DNA from: Atlanticothrix silvestris CENA357
GTDB lineage: Bacteria; Cyanobacteriota; Cyanobacteriia; Cyanobacteriales; Nostocaceae
DNA: 64,000 nucleotides
Assembly: GCF_016056295.1 (NCBI RefSeq)
Contig: NZ_JAECZB010000019.1
Coordinates: 1-64,000 of the forward strand
Direction: 5' to 3'
The position numbers and the translations under genes were made by a program. Of this stretch, positions 1 through 8,668 are shown piece after piece (within the stretch, counting starts at the first letter, position 1; each line of letters opens with the position of its first letter). The notes under the pieces are model-generated. The model was not told the origin of the DNA and did no database searches. It saw only the letters and a list, made by a program, of their open reading frames with translations.

Positions 1-1015
1 ACTCATAACAATCTCCCACCATCGTTCAATATCACAGTAGTGAGTTAGACGATAATCTGCCTGCCCAACCTAATTCATTTTTACTTTGCTTCAAGCCATA
101 TTCAACCCAAGTTCTTAACCCATAAAAATTACCAACATCTCGCTTGTTAATGTCTGGATACTTACTGATCACATACCAAGTAGTGTTATCAGGTAAATTC
201 TCACTGTCTGTGGTAATCTGCCAATATCTTTTCTCTTGTCGTTTGCCGTGAATTATTTCTCTAATCAACCGCTTTTCATTTCTAAGGTCTGAAAATACCC
301 TTTTAAACTTATGCCACTTTAAATATTGAGTATGTTGCCTTGGAAGTAAATCCACATAATGGTTTGAGCGAATCGCTACTATATAGTTTAGATTCATTTC
401 ATCTAACACAGATATGAAGTTAGTTCCACTTTCTCCATACAAACTGTCTGCCAGTACTAAGTTAAAGTTAAAGCCCATTGACTTGAGCTTTCGCATTAGA
501 ATTGCTGCTATTTGTGGCTTACTTAGGTACTTCTCTTCTGGTTTTAACCTTTCACGAGGTTTGTATACTTCAAACAGTAGTGGAAAAGTCATACCGCAGA
601 ATACACCATACGCTGTTACTGCTACAATTCCCTGATCTACTTTTCCCAAGTTTCCTATATACTGCCGTTTCACATAATCTGTCTTATTCCCTTTCTTTTT
701 ATCTCCTGTTTCATCAATAATTAGAATGATTGGTCTACCTTTTAGCACTTGCAAAATTAACTCTAATCGCAAAGTTCTTAACTTCTCTATATCCCAAGGT
801 GATGTAGTTAAAAAATGATGCAACCCTTGTTGGTTATCCAATCCTACAATTTTTGCTATTTCTGGTAGGGTTTTCCGTTTTAGATCAGAAACACAGCCCA
901 CATGAAGATATTTAAAAGCCTCAAAACTCCTAACATCTGAAAACAGGCTTTTATACCACTGGCAATATTCGTCCACAAATTTGATTGTTGGTGCGGCTGG
1001 ACGGGGCTGTACCAT
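1..1015 (-). pseudogene. IS701-family DDE transposase, frameshifted and partial
   Basis: The start is the ATG at 1013-1015. The protein looks like an IS701-family transposase, with a first catalytic Asp in IIDETGDKKKG, a second in LVLADSLYGES and the expected Glu in WVEYGLKQSKNELGW. Right after ELGWA the frame fails: CTGC is duplicated in tandem at 57-60 and 61-64, and translation then runs into a stop near residue 327. If one CTGC copy is removed, the frame reads ADYRLTHYCDIERWWEIV and stays open to base 1, which is the usual continuation of this family. The gene is therefore a frameshifted copy whose C-terminus lies outside the window. All three catalytic residues precede the break, but the lost C-terminal segment probably makes it inactive. 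Confidence 0.85.
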
Positions 1016-1078
1016 AGTCTGTGTCTTGGTTCTAGCATTTGTACTTTATTATACTACTGCCAGAGTGACAAAACAGGG
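1..1078 (-). mobile_element. IS701-like insertion sequence, cut by window edge
   Basis: The element contains the transposase pseudogene described separately. Its 5' boundary is placed near 1078 because the sequence CAGGG there is followed by CTAG (1079-1082), which fits the YTAR-type 4-bp target duplication known for IS701 relatives. The other end lies outside the window, so neither the terminal repeat nor the duplication can be confirmed. Confidence 0.6.
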
Positions 1079-1222
1079 CTAGATACAGTAAATCTTTCAA
1101 TGGTTAAATCTGTATCAAATTTTTCGTGAAATGGTATAACTATACGGGATAAGGTTAACGTGAGTTCGACAAGTCTTATTTGACCTCTCCCCCAACCCCT
1201 CTCCGTGTCGGCTATCCATTAG

Positions 1223-1266
1223 CCCTCTTTTATCACTTTGGGTTCTCCCAAAGTGATAAAAGAGGG
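1223..1266. repeat. Perfect 20-bp hairpin outside the IS1634-like element
   Basis: The arms 1223-1242 and 1247-1266 are perfectly complementary over 20 bp with a 4-nt loop, and they begin CCCTCTTTTATCAC. The hairpin sits about 30 bp outside the left end of the IS1634-like element. The loop and right arm recur near 47258-47284 without the left arm, so this is a dispersed repeat rather than a dedicated terminator. Confidence 0.75.
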
Positions 1267-1295
1267 TTAGGAATGGGTATAATACACCTTTCCAA

Positions 1296-3028
1296 CCCAC
1301 ATTCCGCACCTAAAACTGGCACACAGAGAAAGCAGTAAGTAAATCAAGAAGATGGGTAAAAATTAAGACCATAAAGCTACATAAGTGAAGCAAGCGGTAA
1401 GAATCAAGTAGAAGTCAAAAAATAAAGATTAAAATCAGCAATGCAAAGGCTCTAAGCATGAAAAGCTAGAAAGAGTTGATGGCAGATGCTGTGACATGAA
1501 AACACCCTTGAATATCGAAGTAAAAAATCTAGATCATCTGGGAATAGTAGCAGGAATAATAGATGAAATAGGGCTAGTAGACGAAATAAATAAAATAGTA
1601 GGACAGCACCCTCAAGAAAAGGTGAGTGCAGGTCAGGTGGTCAAAGCAATGATACTAAACGGGTTAGGTTTTGTGTCAGGCACTTTATATATGTTTCCTA
1701 AATATATAGATAATTATGCCTGTGAACACCTGTTAGGAGAAGGAGTATTACCAGAATATTTGAACGATGATAGATTAGGAAGAGTATTAGACCAATTATA
1801 TTTAAGAGGATTAAGTGGAATTTTTACCATAATAGCGTTGGCAGCAGTAAAAAAATATGGAGTAAATTTGTCATCGCTGCATTTGGATTCCAGTTCGCTG
1901 CACCTACACGGAGAATATAAAACTGGCTTACCCGAAGTAGCGTTTGAAAAAAATGTCACAACAGAGAATGAAACCACACGAATAGAGATAGCACCACAGC
2001 CAATAAGTATTACCTATGGTTATTCAAGAGATCATAGACCAGATTTGAAACAATTTATTCTCGAGTTGATTTGTAGTAGTGATGGAGATATCCCCATCTT
2101 TTTAAAAGCAGCGTCAGGAAATCAATCAGATACGAAAACCTTTGCTAAAACTCTCGTTGATTTTCGAGAGAATATTGATATAGATGCGTTAATGGTAGCC
2201 GACAGCGCATTATATAGTGCCGAGAACCTTAATTTGATGAAAAACCTCAAATGGTTATGCAGAGAAGCAAAAATATTTCTCAAAATGATTGGAAATATTG
2301 CTATCAAATATCAGCACAATTAGCAGCAGATGAAGAAGCGATTGAAATGGAAAATCGGACTTCGGGAAAATTTATTTTAGCCACTAATGTTATTCAAGAA
2401 TCCCAATTGAGCCACTCAGATATGATTCAAGAATATAAAGCTCAACAATCATGTGAGAGAGGATTTGCTTTCTTGAAAGACCCTTTATTTCTCACAGACA
2501 GCATCTTCCTCAAATCAAGGGAGCGCATTGAAGCATTATCTATGATTATGGGGTTATGTTTGTTGGTTTATACTTTAGGGCAAAGACAATTACGTGAAAG
2601 TTTATTGGCTCAAAACCAAAAAATCACAAATCAATTAGGTAAACTGACACCCCGCCCCACTCTCAGGTGGATTTTTCAATGTTTCCAAGGTATCCATTTA
2701 TTAATTGTTAATGGTATTTTCCAGATATCAAACCTCTCTGATCAAAGATTATCGATACTACAATTCTTTCCTCATACTTGTCGTCGCTATTATTTATTAG
2801 TTTGATTGTCATTTTAAGGAAGCATTCTTTTTCTCATTTTTTTGAGTTACTTACTCTAATTCCAGTAGCTCTACTTTTTTATGCAGTATTTTTTCCACTG
2901 GTTCATTTTTTAACACACTCTGGCTTAATTGTTTACTTTCCATCCCTCCAGTTTTAGTCTTGAATCAAAAACTAGCTCCCAAATTCCTTGTCATTTCTTT
3001 TGTGACAGTTCCAGGTGCGGAATGTGGG
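1296..3028 (+). mobile_element. IS1634-like element with terminal inverted repeats and 6-bp target duplication
   Basis: The ends are perfect 15-bp inverted repeats, CCCACATTCCGCACC at 1296-1310 and its complement at 3014-3028. A weaker match continues inward (AACTG, CACA). TTCCAA flanks both sides, at 1290-1295 and 3029-3034, as a 6-bp target duplication, in the size range known for IS1634-type elements. The 1733-bp element encloses one transposase reading direction, which is interrupted. The bases from 2806 to 3013 are non-coding 3' sequence of the element. Intact ends with a broken gene make this a non-autonomous copy that could only move with help from a relative. Confidence 0.85.
1496..2805 (+). 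pseudogene. IS1634-family transposase (DUF4277 type) with internal deletion
   Basis: The N-terminal frame (1496-2323) begins MKTPLNIEVKNLDHLGIVAG, the DUF4277 region of this family. It runs through SLHLDSSSLHLHGEY and YGYSRDHRPDLKQF to ADSALYSAENL. At about 2250-2300 the frame changes. The second frame (about 2290-2805) carries the family's C-terminus: SERGFAFLKDPLF-like sequence, MGLCLLVYTLGQR and a terminal CRRYYLLV. From memory of the family, roughly 110 residues between the KWLCR region and the segment before QISAQL are missing, so the gene suffered an internal deletion that also shifted the frame. It is very unlikely to be active. Confidence 0.85.
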
Positions 3029-3141
3029 TTCCAATACCCATAATTTATGATTGGTTCTATCTAGCAGTGAAACTATTTTGCTAACGAGTTAATATTTTTT
3101 TCGTAAATTATTAAAATGGTTTGACAACACAATAATTTCAG

Positions 3142-3855
3142 TTAAGGAATCAATCCTTGGTAGGGAAAGTATGGGGGAGGTGTGTTTGTTTTAAAAATGA
3201 CATCAATCCAATAATTACTGGCTTTATAACCTTCTGTGGGGAAGCCACCACCTACTGCATATTTGTATACACTATTACGCTCACAATTACTGTCTGTGAC
3301 TTGGGCACATTGTTTTAAGTAAATACCATTGCTGTCGTACACACCTTGACGCAATATGTGCAATGGCCCATTCTCAACACTAGTAGCAGTCCAGAAATTT
3401 GTTTCTGCTACATAAGATCCTTGACTTGCATAGTAGGAAGCAATGTAAATTTCTCCAGCTTTGATGGGCGCTGGTGGGTACACCATAACAGTTTGCCAGC
3501 CTGGAGTTGGCCCTTGGCCCTCGATCGCTATTCCTGTACCTATTGACTCCCCTGTTGATGCCTTCCATACACGAACCGCATAGCCACTATCAATTGATTT
3601 GTTTCGGAAAAATCGGACAGCGCTAACTACACCGTCTACATCACTACGGAACTTTACTCCTAATTCTACGGGGCCAGTATCTGGGTCAACTGGACTACTC
3701 ACTTGGGGCGAATCAGGCCAGAATGAGTAAGAGTAAATCGGTAGATCTGTTGATATTGTTTGGGCATGGACATACGTAGGCAACCAGCCAGTTAGTGCAA
3801 TAACACTAATAATTTGCAAGATATTGCGGTGTTTGTGCCATTTGGTGTGTTGCAT
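3142..3855 (-). CDS. Secreted DUF4082-domain protein
   Basis: This 237-residue protein starts at ATG 3853-3855 behind an AGGAG-like site. Residues 1-31 form a signal peptide with a basic start, a hydrophobic stretch and an AQT-type cleavage region, so the product is probably exported. The rest matches the DUF4082 fold: SFWPDSPQVSS, LGVKFRSDVDGVVSAVRFFR, VRVWKASTG, TVMVYPPAPIKAGEIYIASY. The family is a beta-sandwich often appended to extracellular or carbohydrate-related proteins. Here it stands alone with a short C-terminal tail. Its substrate is unknown. It is transcribed convergently with the degenerate IS1634-like copy, and the next gene downstream on its strand is the damaged IS701-like transposase. 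Confidence 0.8.
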   Translation of the reverse strand: MQHTKWHKHRNILQIISVIALTGWLPTYVHAQTISTDLPIYSYSFWPDSPQVSSPVDPDTGPVELGVKFRSDVDGVVSAVRFFRNKSIDSGYAVRVWKASTGESIGTGIAIEGQGPTPGWQTVMVYPPAPIKAGEIYIASYYASQGSYVAETNFWTATSVENGPLHILRQGVYDSNGIYLKQCAQVTDSNCERNSVYKYAVGGGFPTEGYKASNYWIDVIFKTNTPPPYFPYQGLIP

Positions 3856-4293
3856 CTTAAATTCTCCTGACGTATGATAATTCGATACTTATGCCACTTG
3901 GCATATTGCGTCTTAATTTTCTTTATGGTATTGATTTGTTACTTTAAGTACTTCTACCAGAATTTTGCTTCTTTTTGCAATAAAATCTCCAAAAATGGCT
4001 TATTAACCGCTTGTTTGCTAGTTTTTGCTCAAATAGGAACCTTGATTAATAGCTTTGGCGATTAATACGGCTTAAAAATACTTATTGATTCAGGACTTAC
4101 GCAAAATATTTCTCAAACTCTCATTCCTCAGTGCCCTCTGTCTTGAAAAGTTTGTTACGGAGGGAAACCAACGCCAATATTGTGGAATAAGTCACGAGCC
4201 ATCCTAAGACATACTTTTGATTAATTTTCAATAAGGAGAAAGAAGTAATTTTTCTTCATTCTCCCTATGTCCTGTACCTCTACCTTTTCTGCC
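3856..4293. other. Intergenic stretch with duplicated gene start and truncated dispersed repeat
   Basis: No credible gene lies here. Bases 3892-3921 resemble the 5' end of the neighbouring DUF4082 gene: on the minus strand they read ACG-QYAKWHKY against MQHTKWHKH, so they look like a leftover of a duplicated start. Bases 4136-4172 match one end of the repeat found at 38804-38958. The remainder is AT-rich and unremarkable. Confidence 0.5.
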
Positions 4294-6693
4294 CTATGCC
4301 CTATTCCAAACTAAATAAATTCCCCAAATCGCCATTGCTCTAAGATAAGTACTGGCGCGGAAAGTACCAGATGCGGTAATCGCTTCGGGCGTGCGGAATT
4401 GCAGCCCATTGTCGTAGATTTGTTGTACCACCGCTTGCGTCAACCTCAATGCTTCATCCTTCATTCCCATTTGTACTAGAAAAGCTGCTAGCCCAAAGTT
4501 AATCCCTGTCCAGACTTCCAAAGGATGAGTAGCTTGAGGATTTTCTGGTGAACCGTCGGGACGAACTCCATTAGCTGCACCGAACTGGCCATTACAGAAT
4601 TTGAGGAAACAAGCATCATAAACAGTCTTTAAAGCAGAGAGGGCGCGATCGCTCGATACAATATCTGGTAAACCCAGTAACCGGGCGTAGAATTGTCCGC
4701 ATAACTGATCTGCCATCACTACATCAGAACCACTCTCACTATCCAAGCGGTAATATTGCCCGTTCCAAAGTTTTTCTTCGTAGATAGGGCGGGATTGTTG
4801 CAGCCAAGCTTCATAGATGGATTTTTGAACCGCCAAGTCGCCAAGTTCGCCAAGGTTATGAGTTAATAAAATATTACTGATTGCGATCGCAGCTTGTAGC
4901 GCTGCTAACCACAATCCACCACAGTAAGCACTTACTCCCTGTAATCGCCAATCATCAAAGGTTTGGTCTGGTGCGCCAGAATTTTCGGGAATCCCATCGC
5001 CATCTTGATCAAAAGTTTTCAAGTAATTGAGAGTCTGGACAATCGCAGGCCAGCAATCTACAAGAAAGTCCACATCTTCAGCACCTGTGAGCAGAAAATC
5101 TCGGTATACTTGCAACACAAAATCACTGCCTAAATCTTTCCATAAATTACAGTCTTGATAACAGGTGTAATTAGTTTTCTCCCAGACATGTTCATTAGGT
5201 GCGCCTAAATCGTGGGGTGTTGCACCTGTGATTTTACGCGCGGCTGTTGTAGTGTCTGCCCCAATTGTGTAGTAATAGCCAATTACCCGCTGATGATCGT
5301 CACTATGAGGAATTGCCCTTGCAAATGCTCGCATTGCCGACTTTTCTAGTTCTGGGAACAGCATCAGCAAAGCAAAAGAACCATATAACCGCACGTCTAA
5401 ACTTTCGTACCAGCGATAATCTAGGCACTCTAGCACCGCAAATTGACCGATGGGGTCTAAATCTGATGCTGCACTCCAGAGAGTACCGCCGCTGGTGAGG
5501 TCGTACAGTTCATTAAACAGCGCCATTTTAAACCAGTCGGGTAAATCTTCCCGCTCTAAAATCGGCTGTTGCCAAGTTTGAATTTGTGATCGCCAACTTT
5601 GATATTCTTGTAACGCAGTAGTTGCGATCACCCAAGCATTGTTGCCATCGCGACCAAAAAAGTCTGTATATCTGCGGTAGTAATTAATCCCGGCAGCAAA
5701 TTCTGTGATCGGAAAATCCCAAGTTAAAACAAAGGGAATTTCTATAGTTTCGCCTGGTTGCAGAGTGAAGCGCACTGCGATCGCAGTTCCTATCTGTGTA
5801 TTTTCTGATGCTGGAGTTGCATCTACATAATTGGGTAAATCACCATTGGCAGCAAAGCTTTGCCAAACATCTCCACCATTACCGTCAGGATTCCAGCGGG
5901 TATGATGAAATATTTCCACTTGGGGATGTTTTAAAGTGGCAATACACCAAGTGCCATCCCCTTCTTGTAATGGTGCATCACTACCAACCCGTCTTAAAAC
6001 ACAACCAATGTGTTGATTATTTTCAACTAATTCATTGTAATTATCTTGACTTTCCCCCAAACGTGGCTGATATTCGTAAACCGGGCTACCATCATCTCGA
6101 ATCTTTACCTGGGGAGACTTGAGAGCATTTGTAAACCAGCCCACCATATTTTGCCAGGTGAGCATAATGCTGAGAGTAATGGCTTTATCTGTAGGGTTAT
6201 GGGCATTCCAGAGAAACACTGCCACAGGGTAACTAGTTTCTTGATAATTGTTTTCCCAGATGGGAGAAAACTGCTCACAAGTTAACTGTGCTTGAAAAAC
6301 GTTTTCGTAGACAAACCAACTACGGGGGTATAAGGCGTGATATGTACCTGCATTTTCTGGATACCATTGCCAAGCTTGCAGACTACCATCATCTGGCACT
6401 TGGGTAGACAAAGCGTAGGCACTAGATGATGTGTCGTTTGACTCAAACACACTAAATTGACAAGCGGGAATATTTTTGAAGGTATGCTCACCGCCGTCAA
6501 TGTGCCACAGATTAAAGTCTCCCCGCGAAGAACGACCGATGCAACCTGCACCAAAGCCCCCTAAAGGCATACCATGCCAAGGGCCATCATCAATATTGCT
6601 AGCGTAGCGGACTGTATAGGGCTTGTCCCAGCCTAAACCGATGGGACGGCTCCAAGTGCAAGAGGGAATTACGGACGAGGGCTGATTTGTCAT
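4294..6693 (-). CDS. GH116 family beta-glucosidase / glucosylceramidase-like protein
   Basis: This 799-residue protein resembles the bile-acid beta-glucosidase GBA2 and bacterial GH116 enzymes, which hydrolyse beta-glucosides or glucosylceramide with retention of configuration. The N-terminal beta-sandwich begins near PLGGFGAGCIGRSSRGDF (about residues 40-60). The C-terminal alpha/alpha barrel has LECLDYRWYESLDVRLYGSF (Glu422 at the nucleophile position) and NSGAPDQTFDDW (Asp576 near the acid/base position). The next segment, SAYCGGLWLAAL, is also typical. No signal peptide is visible, so it is probably cytosolic. It is a single-gene unit with an ATG start. The catalytic residues were assigned by motif alignment from memory, so the family is firm and the substrate open. 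Confidence 0.88.
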   Translation of the reverse strand: MTNQPSSVIPSCTWSRPIGLGWDKPYTVRYASNIDDGPWHGMPLGGFGAGCIGRSSRGDFNLWHIDGGEHTFKNIPACQFSVFESNDTSSSAYALSTQVPDDGSLQAWQWYPENAGTYHALYPRSWFVYENVFQAQLTCEQFSPIWENNYQETSYPVAVFLWNAHNPTDKAITLSIMLTWQNMVGWFTNALKSPQVKIRDDGSPVYEYQPRLGESQDNYNELVENNQHIGCVLRRVGSDAPLQEGDGTWCIATLKHPQVEIFHHTRWNPDGNGGDVWQSFAANGDLPNYVDATPASENTQIGTAIAVRFTLQPGETIEIPFVLTWDFPITEFAAGINYYRRYTDFFGRDGNNAWVIATTALQEYQSWRSQIQTWQQPILEREDLPDWFKMALFNELYDLTSGGTLWSAASDLDPIGQFAVLECLDYRWYESLDVRLYGSFALLMLFPELEKSAMRAFARAIPHSDDHQRVIGYYYTIGADTTTAARKITGATPHDLGAPNEHVWEKTNYTCYQDCNLWKDLGSDFVLQVYRDFLLTGAEDVDFLVDCWPAIVQTLNYLKTFDQDGDGIPENSGAPDQTFDDWRLQGVSAYCGGLWLAALQAAIAISNILLTHNLGELGDLAVQKSIYEAWLQQSRPIYEEKLWNGQYYRLDSESGSDVVMADQLCGQFYARLLGLPDIVSSDRALSALKTVYDACFLKFCNGQFGAANGVRPDGSPENPQATHPLEVWTGINFGLAAFLVQMGMKDEALRLTQAVVQQIYDNGLQFRTPEAITASGTFRASTYLRAMAIWGIYLVWNRA

Positions 6694-6871
6694 CGCCTGA
6701 TTTTACAGCGTGCGGTTACGCTAAGGAAGCTTAACGCGATGTGCGATTTTTCTCAAGTAAAACGCGGTACTAGCTTTGAACTCGGAATTTTTATCTTTAC
6801 TGGTGTCATTGAAATTCAAATTGTATATGTGGGCACTCTAAAACTAAGCAACATACTGGAGACTAATTTCT

Positions 6872-7345
6872 ATGTCCACAGCCCCAATTAGTGCAACACT
6901 AACGCAATCAGAGAGAGATGCTGTGTTGCAAGCGATCGCCACCATTAAAGAAAAATTACCATTTTTGATTGATTTAAGTAACGAGGAGCGTAAAGCTTTA
7001 CCCAAGATGGGAGATAAAAGCCGCGCCTTTGTCAGCAAAGCATTGGAGGTGGCGACACAGAACCCAGAGTTTTTACCGCGATCGTTTGACCTCAACGAGA
7101 TGCGGAAAGACGTTCAATTATTTGAAGCTCTGTATCCAGTATTGCTTTCACTGTCACAATTAAAAGAATTGGTGGATGATACATCCCTAGCGGTGGGCAG
7201 TGAAGCTTATGCAGCCGCGTTGCAGGTGTATAACTATGCCAAAGCTAGTGGACAAGGCGCTGGTTTAGATGGAGTAGTTGAGGAAATGGGGCAAAGATTC
7301 GCCCGTAAATCTCGGAAGTCCAAGCCTCAAGCCGCAGCGTTGTAG
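6872..7345 (+). CDS. Conserved hypothetical protein, helical
   Basis: This 157-residue soluble protein has an ATG start behind an ACTGGAG-type binding site. It is predicted to be mostly helical, with no signal peptide or membrane segment. Recognisable stretches are LTQSERDAVLQAIATIKEKL, DKSRAFVSKALEVATQNP and SFDLNEMRKDVQLFEALYPV, and the tail is basic (RKSRKSKPQ). Similar proteins of unknown function occur in cyanobacteria and Bacteroidetes. The codon pattern and binding site support a real gene. It stands alone, divergent from the GH116 gene, and no function can be assigned. Confidence 0.75.
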   Translation: MSTAPISATLTQSERDAVLQAIATIKEKLPFLIDLSNEERKALPKMGDKSRAFVSKALEVATQNPEFLPRSFDLNEMRKDVQLFEALYPVLLSLSQLKELVDDTSLAVGSEAYAAALQVYNYAKASGQGAGLDGVVEEMGQRFARKSRKSKPQAAAL

Positions 7346-7428
7346 AAAATAGCTCGGCAATCGCACTTCTAAGGTGCAATGTTGAAGCTCAGAACTTGGA
7401 TGTTGGAGTAAATTTCTCGGCGTTCCGA

Positions 7429-7587
7429 GTTCTGAACTCGAAATTTCGGCTTCCGAACATGGAATTTTGAGATCCGATAGTAAATGATGGTGAAAAAAAG
7501 GCGATCGCTCGTCCTTTGAACTCGAAACTTCATGCTTTGAACAGCAACAACCGAGATCCAAAGGTGAATGATGGTGAAAAAACAGCG
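7429..7587. repeat. Two diverged tandem copies of an ~85-bp repeat
   Basis: Copy one (about 7429-7503) and copy two (about 7514-7587) share GAACTCGAAA.TTC, a GAGATCC segment, and ATGATGGTGAAAAAA. A third, weaker relative (GGAACTCTCAACTTCGTGCT followed by GCAACACTTGAG and AAAGGTGATG) lies at about 9065-9130, beyond the transposase gene. The copies contain no plausible gene. Together with the MITE and REP sequences they fill the gap from 7346 to 8047. Confidence 0.55.
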
Positions 7588-7627
7588 AATATAGTTCTTC
7601 CCATCCCATCTTTACCAACCTATAACC

Positions 7628-7763
7628 CAATACGGTTCAGTTAAGAAAAAAAGTAGGTTGGGTTGACGTTAGAAAATCCAACATTCCGAGGGATTTGTTG
7701 GGTTGCGCTTTGCTTAAACCAACCTACATTAGTCTTAGTTTTAGCCTTATCTGAACCGTATTG
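7628..7763. mobile_element. MITE with terminal inverted repeats and 10-bp target duplication
   Basis: The ends CAATACGGTTCAG (7628-7640) and CTGAACCGTATTG (7751-7763) are perfect inverted repeats. They extend with one mismatch to about 18 bp. ACCTATAACC is repeated directly outside both ends, at 7618-7627 and 7764-7773, which marks transposition. The 136-bp interior has no gene but contains a second inverted pair (GTAGGTTGGGTTG and its near-complement). Length and structure recall cyanobacterial MITEs such as Nezha, though that element is remembered as having a different target-site length. Confidence 0.85.
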
Positions 7764-7796
7764 ACCTATAACCTTACGCTACCACAGATATTTTCC

Positions 7797-7973
7797 GTAG
7801 GGGCATGGCAATGCCATGCCCTCAGAGAATTGTGCAGTACAACCAAGATTTTTTTGTAATCTCCCTGAGATCAATTAGCATTATTCACAGATCATATACA
7901 TCGGTAAAAATAATATTGTTTATCGTTGAGAAACCAAATGGGTTGGAGGGCAAGGCATTGCCTTGCCCCTACG
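7797..7973. repeat. Inverted pair of REP sequences (BIME-like)
   Basis: At 7797-7821, GTAG is followed by a hairpin with 10-bp arms GGGCATGGCA and its complement. At 7946-7973 a related hairpin (arms GGGCAAGGCA) is followed by CTAC, so it is the same unit in reverse orientation. A GTAG tetranucleotide at the foot of a short hairpin is the recognition feature known for REP-associated tyrosine transposases. The pair lies directly upstream of such a gene. Confidence 0.8.
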
Positions 7974-8047
7974 TTATTTGTGTGGGCAAAGGCAAAAATT
8001 AACGATTAAAATAAATCCAAATTTATAACAACTATATATAGAAAATT

Positions 8048-8644
8048 ATGCCTTATGATCCACAAAAACATCATCGGCATTCTATTCGCTTAAAAGGGTA
8101 CGATTACACCGAACCTGGCGCATATTTCATCACCATTTGCACCAAAGCACGGCAATGTTTATTTGGTAATGTGGTTAAGGGAGAAATGCAATTAAATTCT
8201 TTAGGTTATATCGCCTTCAACTGCTGGCAAACAATACCCGACCACTTTCCTCACATTGAACTAGATACCTTTGTGGTCATGCCTAATCATCTACACGGCA
8301 TCTTAATCATGACCGAAAACCCTGTAGGGGCAAGGCATTGCCTTGCCCTCAATCAGCATATCGAACACAACACCGAAAAATTTGGTAAACCTGTACGTGG
8401 TTCTATGTCTACAGTTATTGGTAGTTATAAAAGCGTGGTCAGCAAGCGCATTAATATAATTTGGCAGACAAAAGGACAATCAATCTGGCAACGTAATTTT
8501 TATGAACACATTTGTAGAGAGCAAAAATCTATAGATAACATCCGAGAATATATTTTAAATAATCCCCAGCGTTGGGCAGATGATCCAGAAAATCTGCAAC
8601 ATAATTCTGATGATCAAAATTTCCTCTTTGATATTCCTTTTTAA
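8048..8644 (+). CDS. REP-associated tyrosine transposase (RAYT, Y1/HUH)
   Basis: This 198-residue protein belongs to the IS200-like Y1 transposase superfamily, RAYT branch. These single-strand nucleases cut and move DNA at REP hairpins. The N-terminus (RLKGYDYTEPGAYFITICTK) is typical of the branch. The metal-binding HUH motif reads HLH at residues 81-83 within VVMPNHLHGI, and the catalytic tyrosine is Tyr152 in NFYEHI. The tail IREYILNNPQRW is also characteristic. Residues 93-101 are encoded by a REP hairpin inserted in frame, in a loop just after the HUH strand. REP copies lie on both sides of the gene. All key residues are present, so it may be active. Confidence 0.92.
   Translation: MPYDPQKHHRHSIRLKGYDYTEPGAYFITICTKARQCLFGNVVKGEMQLNSLGYIAFNCWQTIPDHFPHIELDTFVVMPNHLHGILIMTENPVGARHCLALNQHIEHNTEKFGKPVRGSMSTVIGSYKSVVSKRINIIWQTKGQSIWQRNFYEHICREQKSIDNIREYILNNPQRWADDPENLQHNSDDQNFLFDIPF
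8324..8350 (+). repeat. REP hairpin inside the RAYT reading frame
   Basis: GTAG (8324-8327) is followed by arms GGGCAAGGCA and TGCCTTGCCC separated by one base. This is the same unit as the intergenic REP sequences on either side. It is translated as VGARHCLAL and keeps the frame open. Confidence 0.85.
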
Positions 8645-8668
8645 TTAAAAATCTTGTGTTATTTCATA

